From Poronia punctata (taxonomy: Eukaryota; Ascomycota; Sordariomycetes; Xylariales; Xylariaceae): a stretch of DNA of 64,000 bases. This document shows positions 13,461 through 23,603 of the stretch, in pieces (the first letter of the stretch is position 1; the number at the start of each line of letters is the position of its first letter). The DNA is taken from contig MU401498.1 in NCBI GenBank assembly GCA_022579005.1, forward strand, positions 158,642-222,641, given 5' to 3'. Position numbers and translations under genes: made by a program. The notes beneath the pieces were generated by a model. That model was not told the origin of the DNA and searched no databases. It saw only the letters and a program-made list of their open reading frames with translations.

Positions 13461-14666
13461 TTTTGTAGGGTGGTGGTGATGGGTGTGTTTCTACACGTAT
13501 TCGGTGAGGGAGGGTAAAGGGCGACGAGGATGAGCCTAATCCCAGCCCGTCCTGTGTGCACTCGACCTCGTCACACGCTATTTGAATCACACCCGGATCG
13601 GGGATTACAGAGGTCCCTTTATCTCGCTTGTTTGGTAAAGATTCTGGAATGGTCGGTCACTTGTTGGTCCCGACAGTTGCCGTAGCGAGCCTTTGCTTTT
13701 CGCAAGACTAACCAGTTCACATAAAGAGGTACGAGTAGACTAGAGTGTCAAATGTTCTACGTAAAACACCTCCACCGTAAGGTAGTCTAGGCAGTTTAGT
13801 GGGTGTTCAGTGGGCGCTTGTTAGCTGCTTGGAACGACATCCCTAGTGGACAGAGAGGGGTAACTCGTCTGTGTCATGCATTGTCCACTTACCTGACGTG
13901 TACTCGTACAGTTGAAGTGGATAGGGGAGGTACCATACTTACCTACGGGTACTCCAGATGAGCTCATGTACATACGCACGTATATAACAAGGTTCAGGTG
14001 GGCAAACTTCCATGATGACTACATACTTTATTCTGGAGGTCTATCTCCGCGCATCACATTGGTACGAGTAGGTAGGTAACTCATGAACTCCAGCGGAGGT
14101 GTGTGTAAATGGGAATAAGAAGGCAAACTTGAAAAATGATTTACAATAAACTCCACCACAATCGCTTTACCTGTTTTTGCTTACTGCTTACAAAAGCCAT
14201 TTACATTTATTTAATTTAATTTTAACCTAGGTGGGTGGGTAGGTCGAGTTGTTGTGACATGATACTCATTTCTGTAAATATTGTGCCATTGCAACATCCG
14301 AAGCCGCCTGCTTGCTTGCTTGCCCTATCTTACCTTTTACCGTAAGACGTTTTGCTGAACCATGATGTAGACACAATCCACATATGTAACCATTTAACCT
14401 ATGTAGGTGTGGGCAGATATGTGTTTGTCTAGCCGTGTCATATGTACCTATGTATGTGTAGGTACCTATCTTATGTATGTGTATACATCCCTTCCCTTGC
14501 GCACCTACCCCCTTTTTTTGCCTTGCCTGACAAAAATCATTTGTTGCGCCTGGCTCTTTTTTTCTCTAATGTAGAGATGGAATTTGGTGGTATCAAATTA
14601 AATAAATGACTAAGGTTAGGTTACATGACAAGATTAAAAAAAAAACCAGATCATCGTAACTGCAAA

Positions 14667-14688
14667 TAGGTAGGTAGGTAGGTAGGTA
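14667..14688. repeat. (TAGG)5 microsatellite
   Basis: Five tandem TAGG units are directly visible. The same unit recurs near 16853-16918 and within an intron at 52702-52740. Confidence 0.9.
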
Positions 14689-14930
14689 ATCCCTTACTTA
14701 CTTTCTTTCTTATGCTGCGGTAGCTGTGAAATACCGACTTTGGGTTGACGATATTGTCAAGTACAAGAAGCGTGTTGGGAACTCTTATCTAAGCAGATTG
14801 TATATATACATACCTATGTGAGCTATATACCTACATACTTAAGTAATTTAGGCATGGTAGGTATATGTATATGTACAAGAAAACAAAACGGAGAATCATT
14901 ATTTTAGGCTTTGTAAATGTGAGAGACGGC

Positions 14931-15113
14931 GGGGGGGGGGGGGGGGGGGGGGGGGGGAAAGGGGGGGGGGGGGGGGAGAAGGTGTTTGGTGGGGGGTGGT
15001 GGGGACACACCAAAATGGGAGGGGGGCCGGGNNNNNNNNNNCCCACATCCCCGCCCCGCCCCCGGCGCCCCCCCGGGGGCGGCGCCCCCCCCAAAAAGAG
15101 AGAGAGAGAGAGA
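14931..15113. repeat. Homopolymer/low-complexity block with 10-N gap
   Basis: A run of 27 G (14931-14957), AAA and 16 more G are followed by G-rich DNA, ten N (15032-15041), C-rich DNA (15042-15090) and a (GA)n tract (about 15097-15113). The switch from G-rich to C-rich across the gap suggests that assembly or base calling failed in a homopolymer. Apparent frames across this block are meaningless. Confidence 0.9.
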
Positions 15114-17496
15114 AGAGGTATTGTGTTCAGGGTTTTGGGCACAAGCAAAAATGGAAGAGGCCCGGGCGGCTCGGGCATCATGACAAAGGTAAAGTAAGTA
15201 CCTAGGTTAGGTATGTATGATTCATTCGACGTACGTAGAGTAAAAGAAAGAGAAACCCTTGATATCGCATGGTAATATCTAGCGATGGCCTCTTTTACAT
15301 TAGAAGGAAAGTCGAAGCACGGGAATTGATTGAATTCCGGTACGATGGTTTAACGCGTGTGTATGTACGTGACTGGCTCGAGGAGAATAAGAAACACGGG
15401 CATTTGATAGCCGATATTTAGTAATTTGGTTCTGGGTTAGAGCATTGCTTGGAAAAAAAGTTGATATATAGAGAAACTACCTAGGTAGGTAGGTTTCAAG
15501 TTTGAATGTCTTGAGAACACTGGATCTAACTAAACACGCGGCTTGTTTATATCATGCCTACCCTTCCTCCGCCCGAACATTAACACCCGGTTAATGTTCC
15601 ATCTTGCCAACTTTGATACCTAGTGAGCCCCAAGAGAAGAGAGAGAGAGTGAAGTAGGTACATATGTAACAACCCCTTGATGCGCCTTCGGGGGAAGTGT
15701 ATTATCTTCTTTTTCGCTCTTCGCCGCGATTATTGAGGTAAGATACTTACTTATATAGGTATTACCTATGCTGTAAAAGAACCGAGTGCATACACGGGAG
15801 TTATTTGTTTATTCAAGACAGCGCCGCTTGATGATGAATACTTGTGGCCGGTACCGTACCTACCTTATTCTAGTCAGGCATATCTATCTCACCTTGCGAA
15901 ATCAAATCAACGACAAGTGAAATGAGTGAGAGTGCAACAGCCATGAAACTGCCGACTAGATAGTGAAAAGTTACTTACTTTATAGAAAAGGAGGAAGCAG
16001 GTAACAGGTAAGTCTAGGTGAAGAGACATCTACCTACTTCAGTCCATCTACTCTGACCTGCCGTCTGAGTTCTAGATCTGAACCCGTTCGCTCTCATGTC
16101 ATCTACCCATCTCGGTGATGGTACTTGGGACGGAAAACGAAAATATTTGTCCATCATGATGAGAATCACGATGAGAACCATGAGACGACAGATTAGCTCC
16201 GGAATTCCGAATACTGGAATAGCTCTCTCCAAAACACATACGTTCATCGCTCAGGTCCTGTCCATCCTGCTCAGCTTACATCAATCTAGGTTTTTGGTTA
16301 GAAATGAAGTGTCTACGATGCTTTCGTACGATACCATTGCAGTTTCCTTCTAGGAAAAGCTCAGGACGACAATTACTCTGCCTTGAATTAGGCTGGGTCG
16401 GGTACCGTTTTCCCCCACGAAATCCTCTATGATACATTTTTCTTTTTTCCCTCGCTCTTATCGCTAGGCGTAGGTATGCGTTAGGTTGATTCCGTGATAG
16501 GTAGACGGGCCAATAGGTATGAAACGACGAGGAAGTAAACCGTGGCCCGGAATTATCACCAACAGGGTTATATATAAATAGGACCGTCCCCCATCACGTA
16601 GGTAATTTTATGAGGAAGCGCTTGCAGGGGCAGTTTTTGTATTGTTACTGGTGAAATAAACGATCAGATATCTCCCATGATCAAGGCAATAGGAAGGAAG
16701 TCATGTCGGAAAATGAATTGTTAAAAGGCAAGGACATTCAGTATATACAGCGATAGGATGTAATTATGTAGGTAGGTATCGTCCCAACGTCGCAACACTC
16801 AACCGAGTAGGAAAAGCCATGTAAAAAATGGTGCTTGCATACATACATACATACCTACCGGCCCGCGATCGAGGTACTGGGTTCCGATGCGCACGAGTTT
16901 CGACCTACCTACCTACCTGCTTTAGCAGCGGCCACGGCACCGGTGTGAGTTTTTAGGCGTGCTGCGTGCAATCTTGGAGCCGCACCCAAAACTACGATAA
17001 CGCGTCGGCATATCCAAAATACAAATCCTACGGAGAAAGGGGACAGATGGAGACGCCAACGTCGACGCGCTAGATACCTACCTAGCCACGAAGAATATGA
17101 ATCAGGATCTCCTCGGCCACCCACACGATATATATATATGACACATCAATCTACATTTTAGAGAGATGGCTGTTGATACAACGTTCTTCTTCAAATGGTA
17201 AACAGGCCGCTTGTAGTATGCTCGCGTCCTACTTTCTCTGTTCAGGTCTACTCGTAAGGGGAGCCTCAGAATGTCTGGAAGTGCGGGACGTAGCGCGGCT
17301 GGTCGCGTCATGTCAAAGAAGCACGGACCAGCTGTAGAAGCCGACAGTTCAAGTGCATGTAAGCTGAGACAAGCCAAAATTTTAGAAGAGAGAAACACTT
17401 CTTCCCCAAAAGAATAGATGGCGTAGACCAAAAATGATAAATTTGATAGAAAAGAATTGTAATGGCAAGAGAAGGGACATTAAAAAAAAAGTCGAA

Positions 17497-17596
17497 AAAA
17501 ATTGGTAGCTTCTCTTTGATTGAGCGTGTCATCCTTAGTGCAGGGGCCATGCTAATCTTCTCTGTATCGTTTCAAATTGACCAAATGCCCGAAGGC
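17497..17596 (-). ncRNA. U6: U6 spliceosomal snRNA
   Basis: Read on the minus strand, the segment contains the invariant U6 core ACGATACAGAGAAGATTAGC (with the ACAGAGA box) followed by ATGGCCCCTGCACTAAGGAT. The 5' end forms a short hairpin with a TTCG loop (stem GCC/GGC), as in other ascomycete U6 genes. Transcription by RNA polymerase III is supported by a T run just after the 3' end (minus strand, 17500-17495) and a TATA element about 24-30 bp upstream. The product is the catalytic core RNA of the spliceosome, fitting this intron-rich genome. The exact 5' and 3' ends are estimated to within a few bases. Confidence 0.95.
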
Positions 17597-17619
17597 GAAG
17601 TAAAGCTCTATTACTTTGG

Positions 17620-17626
17620 TATATAA
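17620..17626 (-). promoter_or_regulatory. TATA box of the U6 gene
   Basis: TTATATA on the minus strand lies 24-30 bp upstream of the inferred U6 start. This is the usual spacing of the external TATA element of polymerase III U6 promoters. Confidence 0.75.
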
Positions 17627-17700
17627 CCCACCTTACAGCCCGACATTTTGCCGGAAATGTGGGGCGTTAAGAAACTGGTGCCTGTGCAGCTCGTTAGCCG

Positions 17701-17748
17701 CATGCCCCGCCACATGCCCCGCCACATGCCCCGCCACATGCCCCGCCA
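17701..17748. repeat. 12-bp tandem repeat, four copies
   Basis: Four perfect copies of CATGCCCCGCCA lie between U6 and the downstream hydrolase gene. On the minus strand one frame would read MWRG repeatedly, but no gene model supports translation. Confidence 0.95.
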
Positions 17749-17986
17749 CATTATTACTGAAGTCTGAAGGGGCTGGTGCAGGCAGCAGTGGATAATACCT
17801 ACCAAATACTGTTGCGACCATTGGAGATAATTGCGATCATGGCTTCCTAATAATACGAGTAGGTACAGTCGACTAGATTCTACAAACTGGTTTGAGTTGG
17901 TTATTTCTCCTTTGAAAGATACAATGCCCAGGAAGGCGAGGATCTCTTCTAAGCTTTGCTTTGCATCCCACTGCAACAGTATCTGA

Positions 17987-19386
17987 TCAAATATTACACC
18001 AACCTAGAACTAGGTACGACTCTAAGAAATCCTTCAGTTGAGAGTCAAGCCACTTCACATCCTCTTTGCTATCGCCAGGTCCGCCAGCCCTAATTATGCT
18101 GTCAATTTGTCATATTTTCAGGAGGGACGTGTGTGCGTGGCTTACCAGTGGCCCCATATAGATGGAATGGCGATACATTTGCCCACACCTGGCTTCATGC
18201 ACTGAACCTCGTACTCGGAATCTTCTGGTGGGAAATAAAGATCCGTCTTGGGTGGTAAGACCAGTGTCTTTGCTCTGATGCTTCTCATCGCAAGTTCAAA
18301 GTCTATGATATATCTATGTTAGCCAGCTACGAGGTATGTATGTATGGTGGAGCGTAGACTGATTTCGGTAGGATAGGGGAGACCTTACCACCTCCGTATG
18401 CCTCTTGCTGGGAACAGTCGGCAGTTTGCCATGTATCCAACATCGTCATCATATTCTCAGGATCTTGTTTCGTGTTTGCTTCGTCAGCTGCATCACCGAA
18501 ACAATCGCAGTAGGTGCGATAGCCTGTTAAATCAAAAAAGAATAATAATAAAGCTTACCCTTTGAAAGAGCCCAAGCCTCCCAGAACCCAACCATGAAAT
18601 CCTCAAGACCGGTAAAACCAAGGGCCGTCTCGTAGACTTTCTCACGGTAAAACGTCTGGCTGAAACCCCAACCAGCATAAACGCGTCCGAGAGCCTTTAA
18701 GCCGACCTCTCGCTCCCTTGTAGTCCAGACACGGTATTCCTCCCCTACGACCGAGGCCTCACCATTTCCGATCCCGCCCGACGAGACACCCTTGGCTGCG
18801 AAAAGGGCACTCTTCACGCCTTCGAGGAAGACCTTGTTGTGTAAACTACATCGGGCTGCGCCGCAGAACGGGACGGCGAGGTCCATGAAGTCGGGATATT
18901 GCGTGATCCATTGATATGTCTGTGCAGCACCTGATTTCCCCCCCACCCCCCAACACCCTCACTCGTTAGACCAGGGAAGAAAAGGGAAATAGAAGGCCGA
19001 AAAAGAATCTCACCCATGCTCCAACCAGCAACAGCTCTAAGATGTCCAACGCCCAATCCCTCCGTCACGAGTCTATACTGCGCCGTAACATTATCGAACA
19101 TGGTAACGAGCGGAAAGGGACGTGGACCCCCAAAGTTCGACGGACTCGTCGATTGTCCGTTCCCAAAGAGCGCGGGGATGATGATGAAGTATCTCTCCGG
19201 ACTCAATGCCATGTCTTTCCCTATGAGCCATTCATTGTGCGATATCAACCCGCTATACCAAGTCGGATACACGATCGCTGGGTTCTTGGGGTTTCCAAAG
19301 GTCTTGTAGGCGATAAAGGCGTTTTCCAGTATTTTTCCTGATTGTAGGGCAAAGTCGCCTAGGTGGAATGTCTTGTATTCTGCCAT
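17987..19386 (-). CDS. Alpha/beta-hydrolase, homoserine O-acetyltransferase superfamily
   Basis: Five exons: 19386-19014, 18930-18559, 18463-18389, 18302-18146 and 18089-17987, giving 359 aa. The start is MAEYKTFHLGDF. The nucleophile elbow GWSMGAAQ (Ser about 123) is formed across intron 1. The acid and histidine are probably the Asp in LPPKTDLYFP and the His in IWGHWAGGPGD. This matches the MET2-like fold. The fungal clade to which it belongs is usually annotated only as a homoserine acetyltransferase family protein, and I would not claim that it is the biosynthetic enzyme. Intron 2 has three in-frame acceptors (after 18524, 18488 or 18464). I chose 18464 (95-nt intron), because GCTGAC gives a good branch point and the product then reads SKDPENMMTML, as in relatives. 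Intron 4 splits the Trp codon after the catalytic-type His. Confidence 0.85.
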
Positions 19387-20025
19387 TCTTGTTGTTGTAT
19401 ACCCAAGGTACGTACCTACCTTACCTACCTGCAATAATTGGGCCTGTACACGCTTATATATACCCGTTCTCGCCGTTTACTTGTCTTTGCCAGGGTCTGT
19501 CTACAAAGGGCAAGTCATTGCAAATGATTATACGGAGCCCGACGGATTGTTATTCAGTATGAGGGGCGTTGACTAATTATCCCGCATGGTTTCACGATGG
19601 CCAGGCGAAATGTAAACACGAGAGAACACTTGCGAGGTAGGCGATTGCTTATGTATGTCACATCTTAAAGCCGGGCGCTCATTAACCCTGAAGATGTGCT
19701 TGCTCACTCTACTTCTATACGTACCCTTGAAAATACGGGTCGATTAGGTAACTTGTATGTATTCTGACACATCTAGACCAGACCGCTTGAGTGAGGGGTT
19801 CCGTACCGGTAGGAGACTGGTCATAAGGTCATTACCTACTAGATTGTGATACTAATGGTGTAAAAAAGGAAGAAGAAGAAGAAGAAAATCGTCAAAGTCT
19901 ACATAGCAAAAGCATCCGGCGTGGTGTTGTAAACAAACAGATGTGTTGTATGTACTATGCATCCTTTTAGATAACAAGCAAAAAGTATCAGATGGTCCAA
20001 GTTATAATAAGAAACATCAGAGTCA
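19387..20025. other. Intergenic
   Basis: No gene, RNA or transposon signature is visible. A short purine repeat (GAA)n occurs near 19868-19886. Confidence 0.6.
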
Positions 20026-20111
20026 CGATTCCGGCCGGACTCGAACCGACAATCTCTAGAGAATCGAATAAGAACCGAAATCTAGCGCCCTAGCCATTAG
20101 GCCACGGAACC
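20026..20111 (-). tRNA. tRNA-Arg(TCG) with 13-nt intron
   Basis: Read on the minus strand, the acceptor stem GGTTCCG/CGGAATC, the D arm GCCT/GGGC, the anticodon stem CTAGA/TCTAG and the T arm GTCGG/CCGGC around the loop TTCGAGT all pair. The anticodon is TCG (plus-strand 20076-20078), decoding CGA. A 13-nt intron sits one base 3' of the anticodon, the canonical position for nuclear tRNA introns. The mature length is 73 nt including the discriminator base G. It lies about 320 bp from an LTR element, a common association in fungi. Confidence 0.92.
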
Positions 20112-20429
20112 TTGTTGACCAATCAGATGAAGATTTATGTAGTCTTTTTGTCTTATATTCACTCCCGCGAGATGAGTCTCTGTTTGTTTTATATGTACAG
20201 AGGTTGTGAGTTGACGGCAAGAATCCGCAATGCATGGGATGTAACACGAGTCAATAATGGTGCGAGTAAGATATATAGACAAGATTATACTTGCTCGTAC
20301 TGACAGCTATGGGACCAAGAATCGGCAGGGGTTACCGTAAGGATCGGATCCGGAAAACATCACCGGGGCCGTCTGTATTGACGTTGGTACGCTCGGATTT
20401 AATTATCCACATAAGAGTATAAAGGCCAT

Positions 20430-20535
20430 TGTGGGGGAAGGTGCGGATATGGCTATAATAAGGTCTTTCACAGTGAAGGGACTGTAACCAGACCATAACC
20501 TTTACATACCACAATCAACTATTCAACCCCTAACA
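20430..20535 (+). repeat. 5' LTR of the mini element
   Basis: A 106-bp LTR. It aligns with the 3' LTR except for a missing segment of about 22 bp, a one-base gap and a few substitutions. Confidence 0.82.
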
Positions 20536-20537
20536 AG

Positions 20538-20586
20538 TGGCGAGAGCTGCAGGATTCGAACCTGCGCGGTTTCCCATCGCGGTAGC
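20538..20586 (+). other. Extended tRNA-Ser-like primer-binding region
   Basis: The complement of this stretch reads as the 3' half of a tRNA: variable-arm stem CGCG/CGCG, T arm GCAGG/CCTGC around TTCGAAT, the acceptor 3' strand, discriminator G and an encoded CCA. The long variable arm and G73 point to tRNA-Ser. Encoded CCA is not expected in a eukaryotic tRNA gene, so this is best read as a retrotransposon primer-binding site carrying far more tRNA sequence than the usual 10-18 nt. Confidence 0.7.
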
Positions 20587-21135
20587 CTATACATTATAAT
20601 ACAAGGTTAAATAATCATATTATAATGTGATTCTAATTTATCCCGCTGGTTTAAGTGCCGTTGCCTTGCCGTGCCCTTTGCTTTCGCTGTTCTTTTGGCC
20701 ATGCAAAACATACCTACACATTCGGATTTAGAAGTACAAGCCAATGCCTATATTCCGACCAACCTACACTAAACCAGATCTCCTCGCCCCGGCTCAAGTA
20801 GAGAGAAAAGAAAAAAAAAACATATACATATACCTACTGCCTTTTTAATTTTCAAATTTATTATAAACAACGTTAAAAACGAGGGTTAAAGTCAATTATA
20901 TTCAAAAAATTCTAGCATAGGACTTTCCTTTAACCTTTGCCCGTCGACATATTTCCGGCTAGGGTAAAGGGAGACCTAGGGAGGTAAAGGAGACTTTGTA
21001 GAGTGGTTACATTTAAGACGGTTAAAAAGGATTTTAAGAAACGATGTTATTATAATAAATCTAGAGGTATTCTAGTGGTTTGTGTGTGTTGGTTTTGCCT
21101 TGTCGGTGACGTATGGCGAGGGAGGTTTGGCCGTG

Positions 21136-21263
21136 TGTGGGGGAAGGTGCGGATATGGCTATAATAAGGTTCTTTCACAGTGAAGGGACTGTAACCAGAC
21201 CATAACCTCTATACTAGAGGACCCACCTCTGGTATACCACAATCAACCATTCTACCCCCAACA
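21136..21263 (+). repeat. 3' LTR of the mini element
   Basis: A 128-bp LTR. It contains an inverted repeat, TATACTAGAGG (21210-21220) and CCTCTGGTATA (21226-21236), that is absent from the 5' copy. A CCAT duplication follows at 21264. Confidence 0.82.
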
Positions 21264-21385
21264 CCATCGTTGGAGAAACGATCGTCCCCAAGTGGCGTTA
21301 TTTACATTTCATCTATCTTTTATATATTCATCTTGATAAAACTTCATTCATCTTCTGGAATGTTTCATCACGACAAGTCGACAGG

Positions 21386-23188
21386 ATGATGATGAATTCG
21401 GAAAAGGGTACACTATTACCCCAGCAACGGCAACGCGCTGTTGTTACCACTACTACTCCACCACCATCACGATGGAAATCCATCGGACTCCTGTTCCTCA
21501 AGGCGACCATACTCGCCTTGCTCGCAAAGACGATATGTTCAAACCTCACATCTCACAAAAGTCATCATGATGAAGAAGAAGCCGAGAAAAAAGGATGCAT
21601 CCAAGTAGACCCTCTTATCCCAAGCAGGCAAGACCTATCCGACATGGACTCATATCTCACATCTGACAAATTTCGTAATGAGACAATCAAGCACATGACA
21701 GGAGCCATACAGATCCCGACAGAGAATTACGACGATCTAGGCGCCGTGGGCGAGGACCCCAGATGGGAAATCATGTATCAATTCGCCGATTATCTACGAG
21801 AGACTTTCCCCCTCGTACACAGCAACTCCTCCTCCTCTTCCCTAAAAGTCGAGAAAATAAACACCCACGCTCTGTTATATACCTGGCAGGGAAGTGACAT
21901 GACCTTACAACCAACGGTATTAACAGCCCACCAGGACGTCGTCCCCGTAGCCCGGGAAACAATCTCCCAATGGACACACCCGCCCTACAGCGGACACTAC
22001 GACGGGACGTACATCTGGGGCCGCGGCGCCTCCGACTGCAAGAACAATCTGATCGGGATTCTCGAAGCCGTCGAGACGCTCCTGCAAACCGGAAGCTTCG
22101 AACCCCGCCGTACCATCATCCTATCTTTCGGCTTCGACGAAGAAACCCTAGGCGGTCGGGGCGCGGGCCATCTCGCGAAGACGCTTATAGATAGATACGG
22201 CGGCCAAGCCGCGGCCGTGCTAGTAGACGAGGGAAGCGGCATGGCGGAGACGTGGGGGTCGACCTTTGCTTTCCCCGGCGTTGCCGAAAAGGGTGCGTTG
22301 GACGTCGAGATCGTCGTGCGCATGGCCGGGGGCCATTCGTCGATCCCGCCGCCTCATAGCGGGATAGGTGTTGCCGCGGAGCTGATTACGAAGATCGAGG
22401 CGGAGCCCTACGAGCCGCATTTCCATGACGAGAATCCGTTTTTGCGAATCCTCGATTGCGGGAACGCGTATAGTCCTGATTTTCCGCAGGATTTGAAAAA
22501 ACACTTACCCTGGAAGAAACCCTCCTCCTCGTCTTGTTCAGCAGCAGGGAGAGACAAACTAGCCCTCGAGGCAGCCAAGCAAGGCGACGAGGTAAAGTAT
22601 CTATTCACGACATCACAGGCCGTGGATATAATCCACGGCGGTGTGAAGAGTAATGCTCTTCCCGAACGGACCCGCGTGGTGGTGAATAATCGCGTCAATG
22701 TCGGTGATAAGGTCCAGGATGTCAAGGATAAACTGACGCTTCTGGCGCGACAAGTCGGTGCGAAACACAATCTCACCGTACAGGCTTTCGTTGACGACGA
22801 CGACGACGACGACGAGCCCGGGATCCCGCAATCTATCAGATTAACCAGCAAACATGAGTTGGAATCGGCGCCCGTGACACCAACTGCGCTGGAGATGGAG
22901 GACGGGAGTACGTCTCCCTATGCGGTTCTGTCGGGCACCACGCGTGCCTTGTACGGCGAGTCCGTCATCATGGCGCCTGCGATGTCGACGGGGAATACGG
23001 ATACGCTGTTCTATTGGGACTTGACCCGCCATATTTTCCGTTTCTCGCCCGGTTATGATCCCGGACAGGGGCTGGGTTTGGAGGGGATACATACCGTGAA
23101 TGAGAGGGTTAATGTAGTTGCGCACATGAGGGCTGTTCAATGGTATTCCATGTTTATTCGGAATATGGACGAGGCAGACTTGCCTTAG
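21386..23188 (+). CDS. cps1: M20 metallopeptidase, carboxypeptidase S-like
   Basis: Probable vacuolar Gly-Xaa carboxypeptidase (Cps1-type, M20A), which releases C-terminal residues from small peptides. Single exon of 600 aa from a true ATG. Residues about 31-50 form one hydrophobic N-terminal anchor after a short basic cytosolic tail, as in yeast Cps1. The lumenal catalytic domain shows the metal and catalytic set: THQD-like TAHQDVVP (His182, Asp184), WGRGASDCKNN (Asp217), GFDEETLGG (Glu252/Glu253), VDEGSG (Asp near 282) and the late GIHTVNE His. GGHSSIPPPH is the dimerisation-domain motif. An Asp run (near residue 475) is encoded by GAC repeats and lies in a likely loop. It is close to family length and looks intact. 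The start follows the LTR element by about 120 bp, so the element lies within its promoter. Confidence 0.93.
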   Translation: MMMNSEKGTLLPQQRQRAVVTTTTPPPSRWKSIGLLFLKATILALLAKTICSNLTSHKSHHDEEEAEKKGCIQVDPLIPSRQDLSDMDSYLTSDKFRNETIKHMTGAIQIPTENYDDLGAVGEDPRWEIMYQFADYLRETFPLVHSNSSSSSLKVEKINTHALLYTWQGSDMTLQPTVLTAHQDVVPVARETISQWTHPPYSGHYDGTYIWGRGASDCKNNLIGILEAVETLLQTGSFEPRRTIILSFGFDEETLGGRGAGHLAKTLIDRYGGQAAAVLVDEGSGMAETWGSTFAFPGVAEKGALDVEIVVRMAGGHSSIPPPHSGIGVAAELITKIEAEPYEPHFHDENPFLRILDCGNAYSPDFPQDLKKHLPWKKPSSSSCSAAGRDKLALEAAKQGDEVKYLFTTSQAVDIIHGGVKSNALPERTRVVVNNRVNVGDKVQDVKDKLTLLARQVGAKHNLTVQAFVDDDDDDDEPGIPQSIRLTSKHELESAPVTPTALEMEDGSTSPYAVLSGTTRALYGESVIMAPAMSTGNTDTLFYWDLTRHIFRFSPGYDPGQGLGLEGIHTVNERVNVVAHMRAVQWYSMFIRNMDEADLP

Positions 23189-23603
23189 GTCAATTATAGA
23201 CTTTGCCGTACTGGAAGGATGATTATCACGACTATAGACGATATTCAGATGGAATGATCCTGATGATTTCCCACCTAGAGCTACACATGATATTCAGATG
23301 TGCTCAAAATACCGACGAGTATGACATCCTCCCTTTTATATGGGCAATGCTAACTAACGTACGCAAGTTCATATGCTATGCTGTTACCCCTGACTACCCC
23401 TGACCACCCCTGACCACCCCTACGCAAGGGGCTTTTGTGTGCTCAACATTTATAGGACATGTGCTTAATACCCATGGCGATTATACAGCGATGCACATGT
23501 ACGCCAGCCAGAATCCATACCCAGAACCCAAAATACCATTTATTCCACCCCAAACACCATGCCAGCCATATGATAATGCAACACTTGTCCCAACTATATA
23601 TCA
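23189..23603. other. Convergent intergenic region with 10-bp repeat
   Basis: This lies between two convergent genes. It contains three near-perfect copies of TGACCACCCC at 23391-23420. Nothing coding is seen. Confidence 0.7.

Larger units (their letters stand above)
13461..17496. other. Intergenic, with assembly gap and simple repeats
   Basis: No gene was found. It contains a (TAGG)5 array at about 14667-14688, a G/C-homopolymer block with the sequencing gap, and several TACTCGTA words (13730, 13901, 14063, 17249). The AT-rich stretch 14100-14650 holds nothing recognisable. Short frames near 16014-16353 and 16909-17431 were considered and have no supporting motif. Confidence 0.55.
20430..21263 (+). 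mobile_element. Short non-coding LTR element (TRIM-like)
   Basis: Two direct repeats beginning TGTGGGGGAAGGTGCGG and ending in ACA (20430-20535 and 21136-21263) obey the TG...CA rule of LTRs. CCAT directly precedes the first (20426-20429) and directly follows the second (21264-21267), a 4-bp target-site duplication. Two bases after the first LTR comes TGGCGAGAGCTGCAGG, a primer-binding site matching a tRNA 3' end including CCA. The 600-bp interior is AT-rich and has no open frame, so the element is non-autonomous, like terminal-repeat retrotransposons in miniature. It would depend on enzymes from a full-length relative that is not in this window. Confidence 0.82.

Noticed and set aside
14831..15205. 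Overlapping Gly- and Pro-rich frames on both strands
   Set aside because: Products of homopolymers and an assembly gap, not genes.
17611..17976. 121-codon minus-strand frame with MWRG repeats
   Set aside because: Repeats come from the 12-bp minisatellite; the frame lies in the U6 promoter and hydrolase 3' region with no other support.
18524..18558. 35-nt intron in the hydrolase gene
   Set aside because: A 95-nt intron with a better branch point and better family agreement exists from the same donor; kept only as an alternative.
20541..20600. A tRNA-Ser gene
   Set aside because: Only the 3' half is present, CCA is encoded and it sits exactly where an LTR primer-binding site should be.
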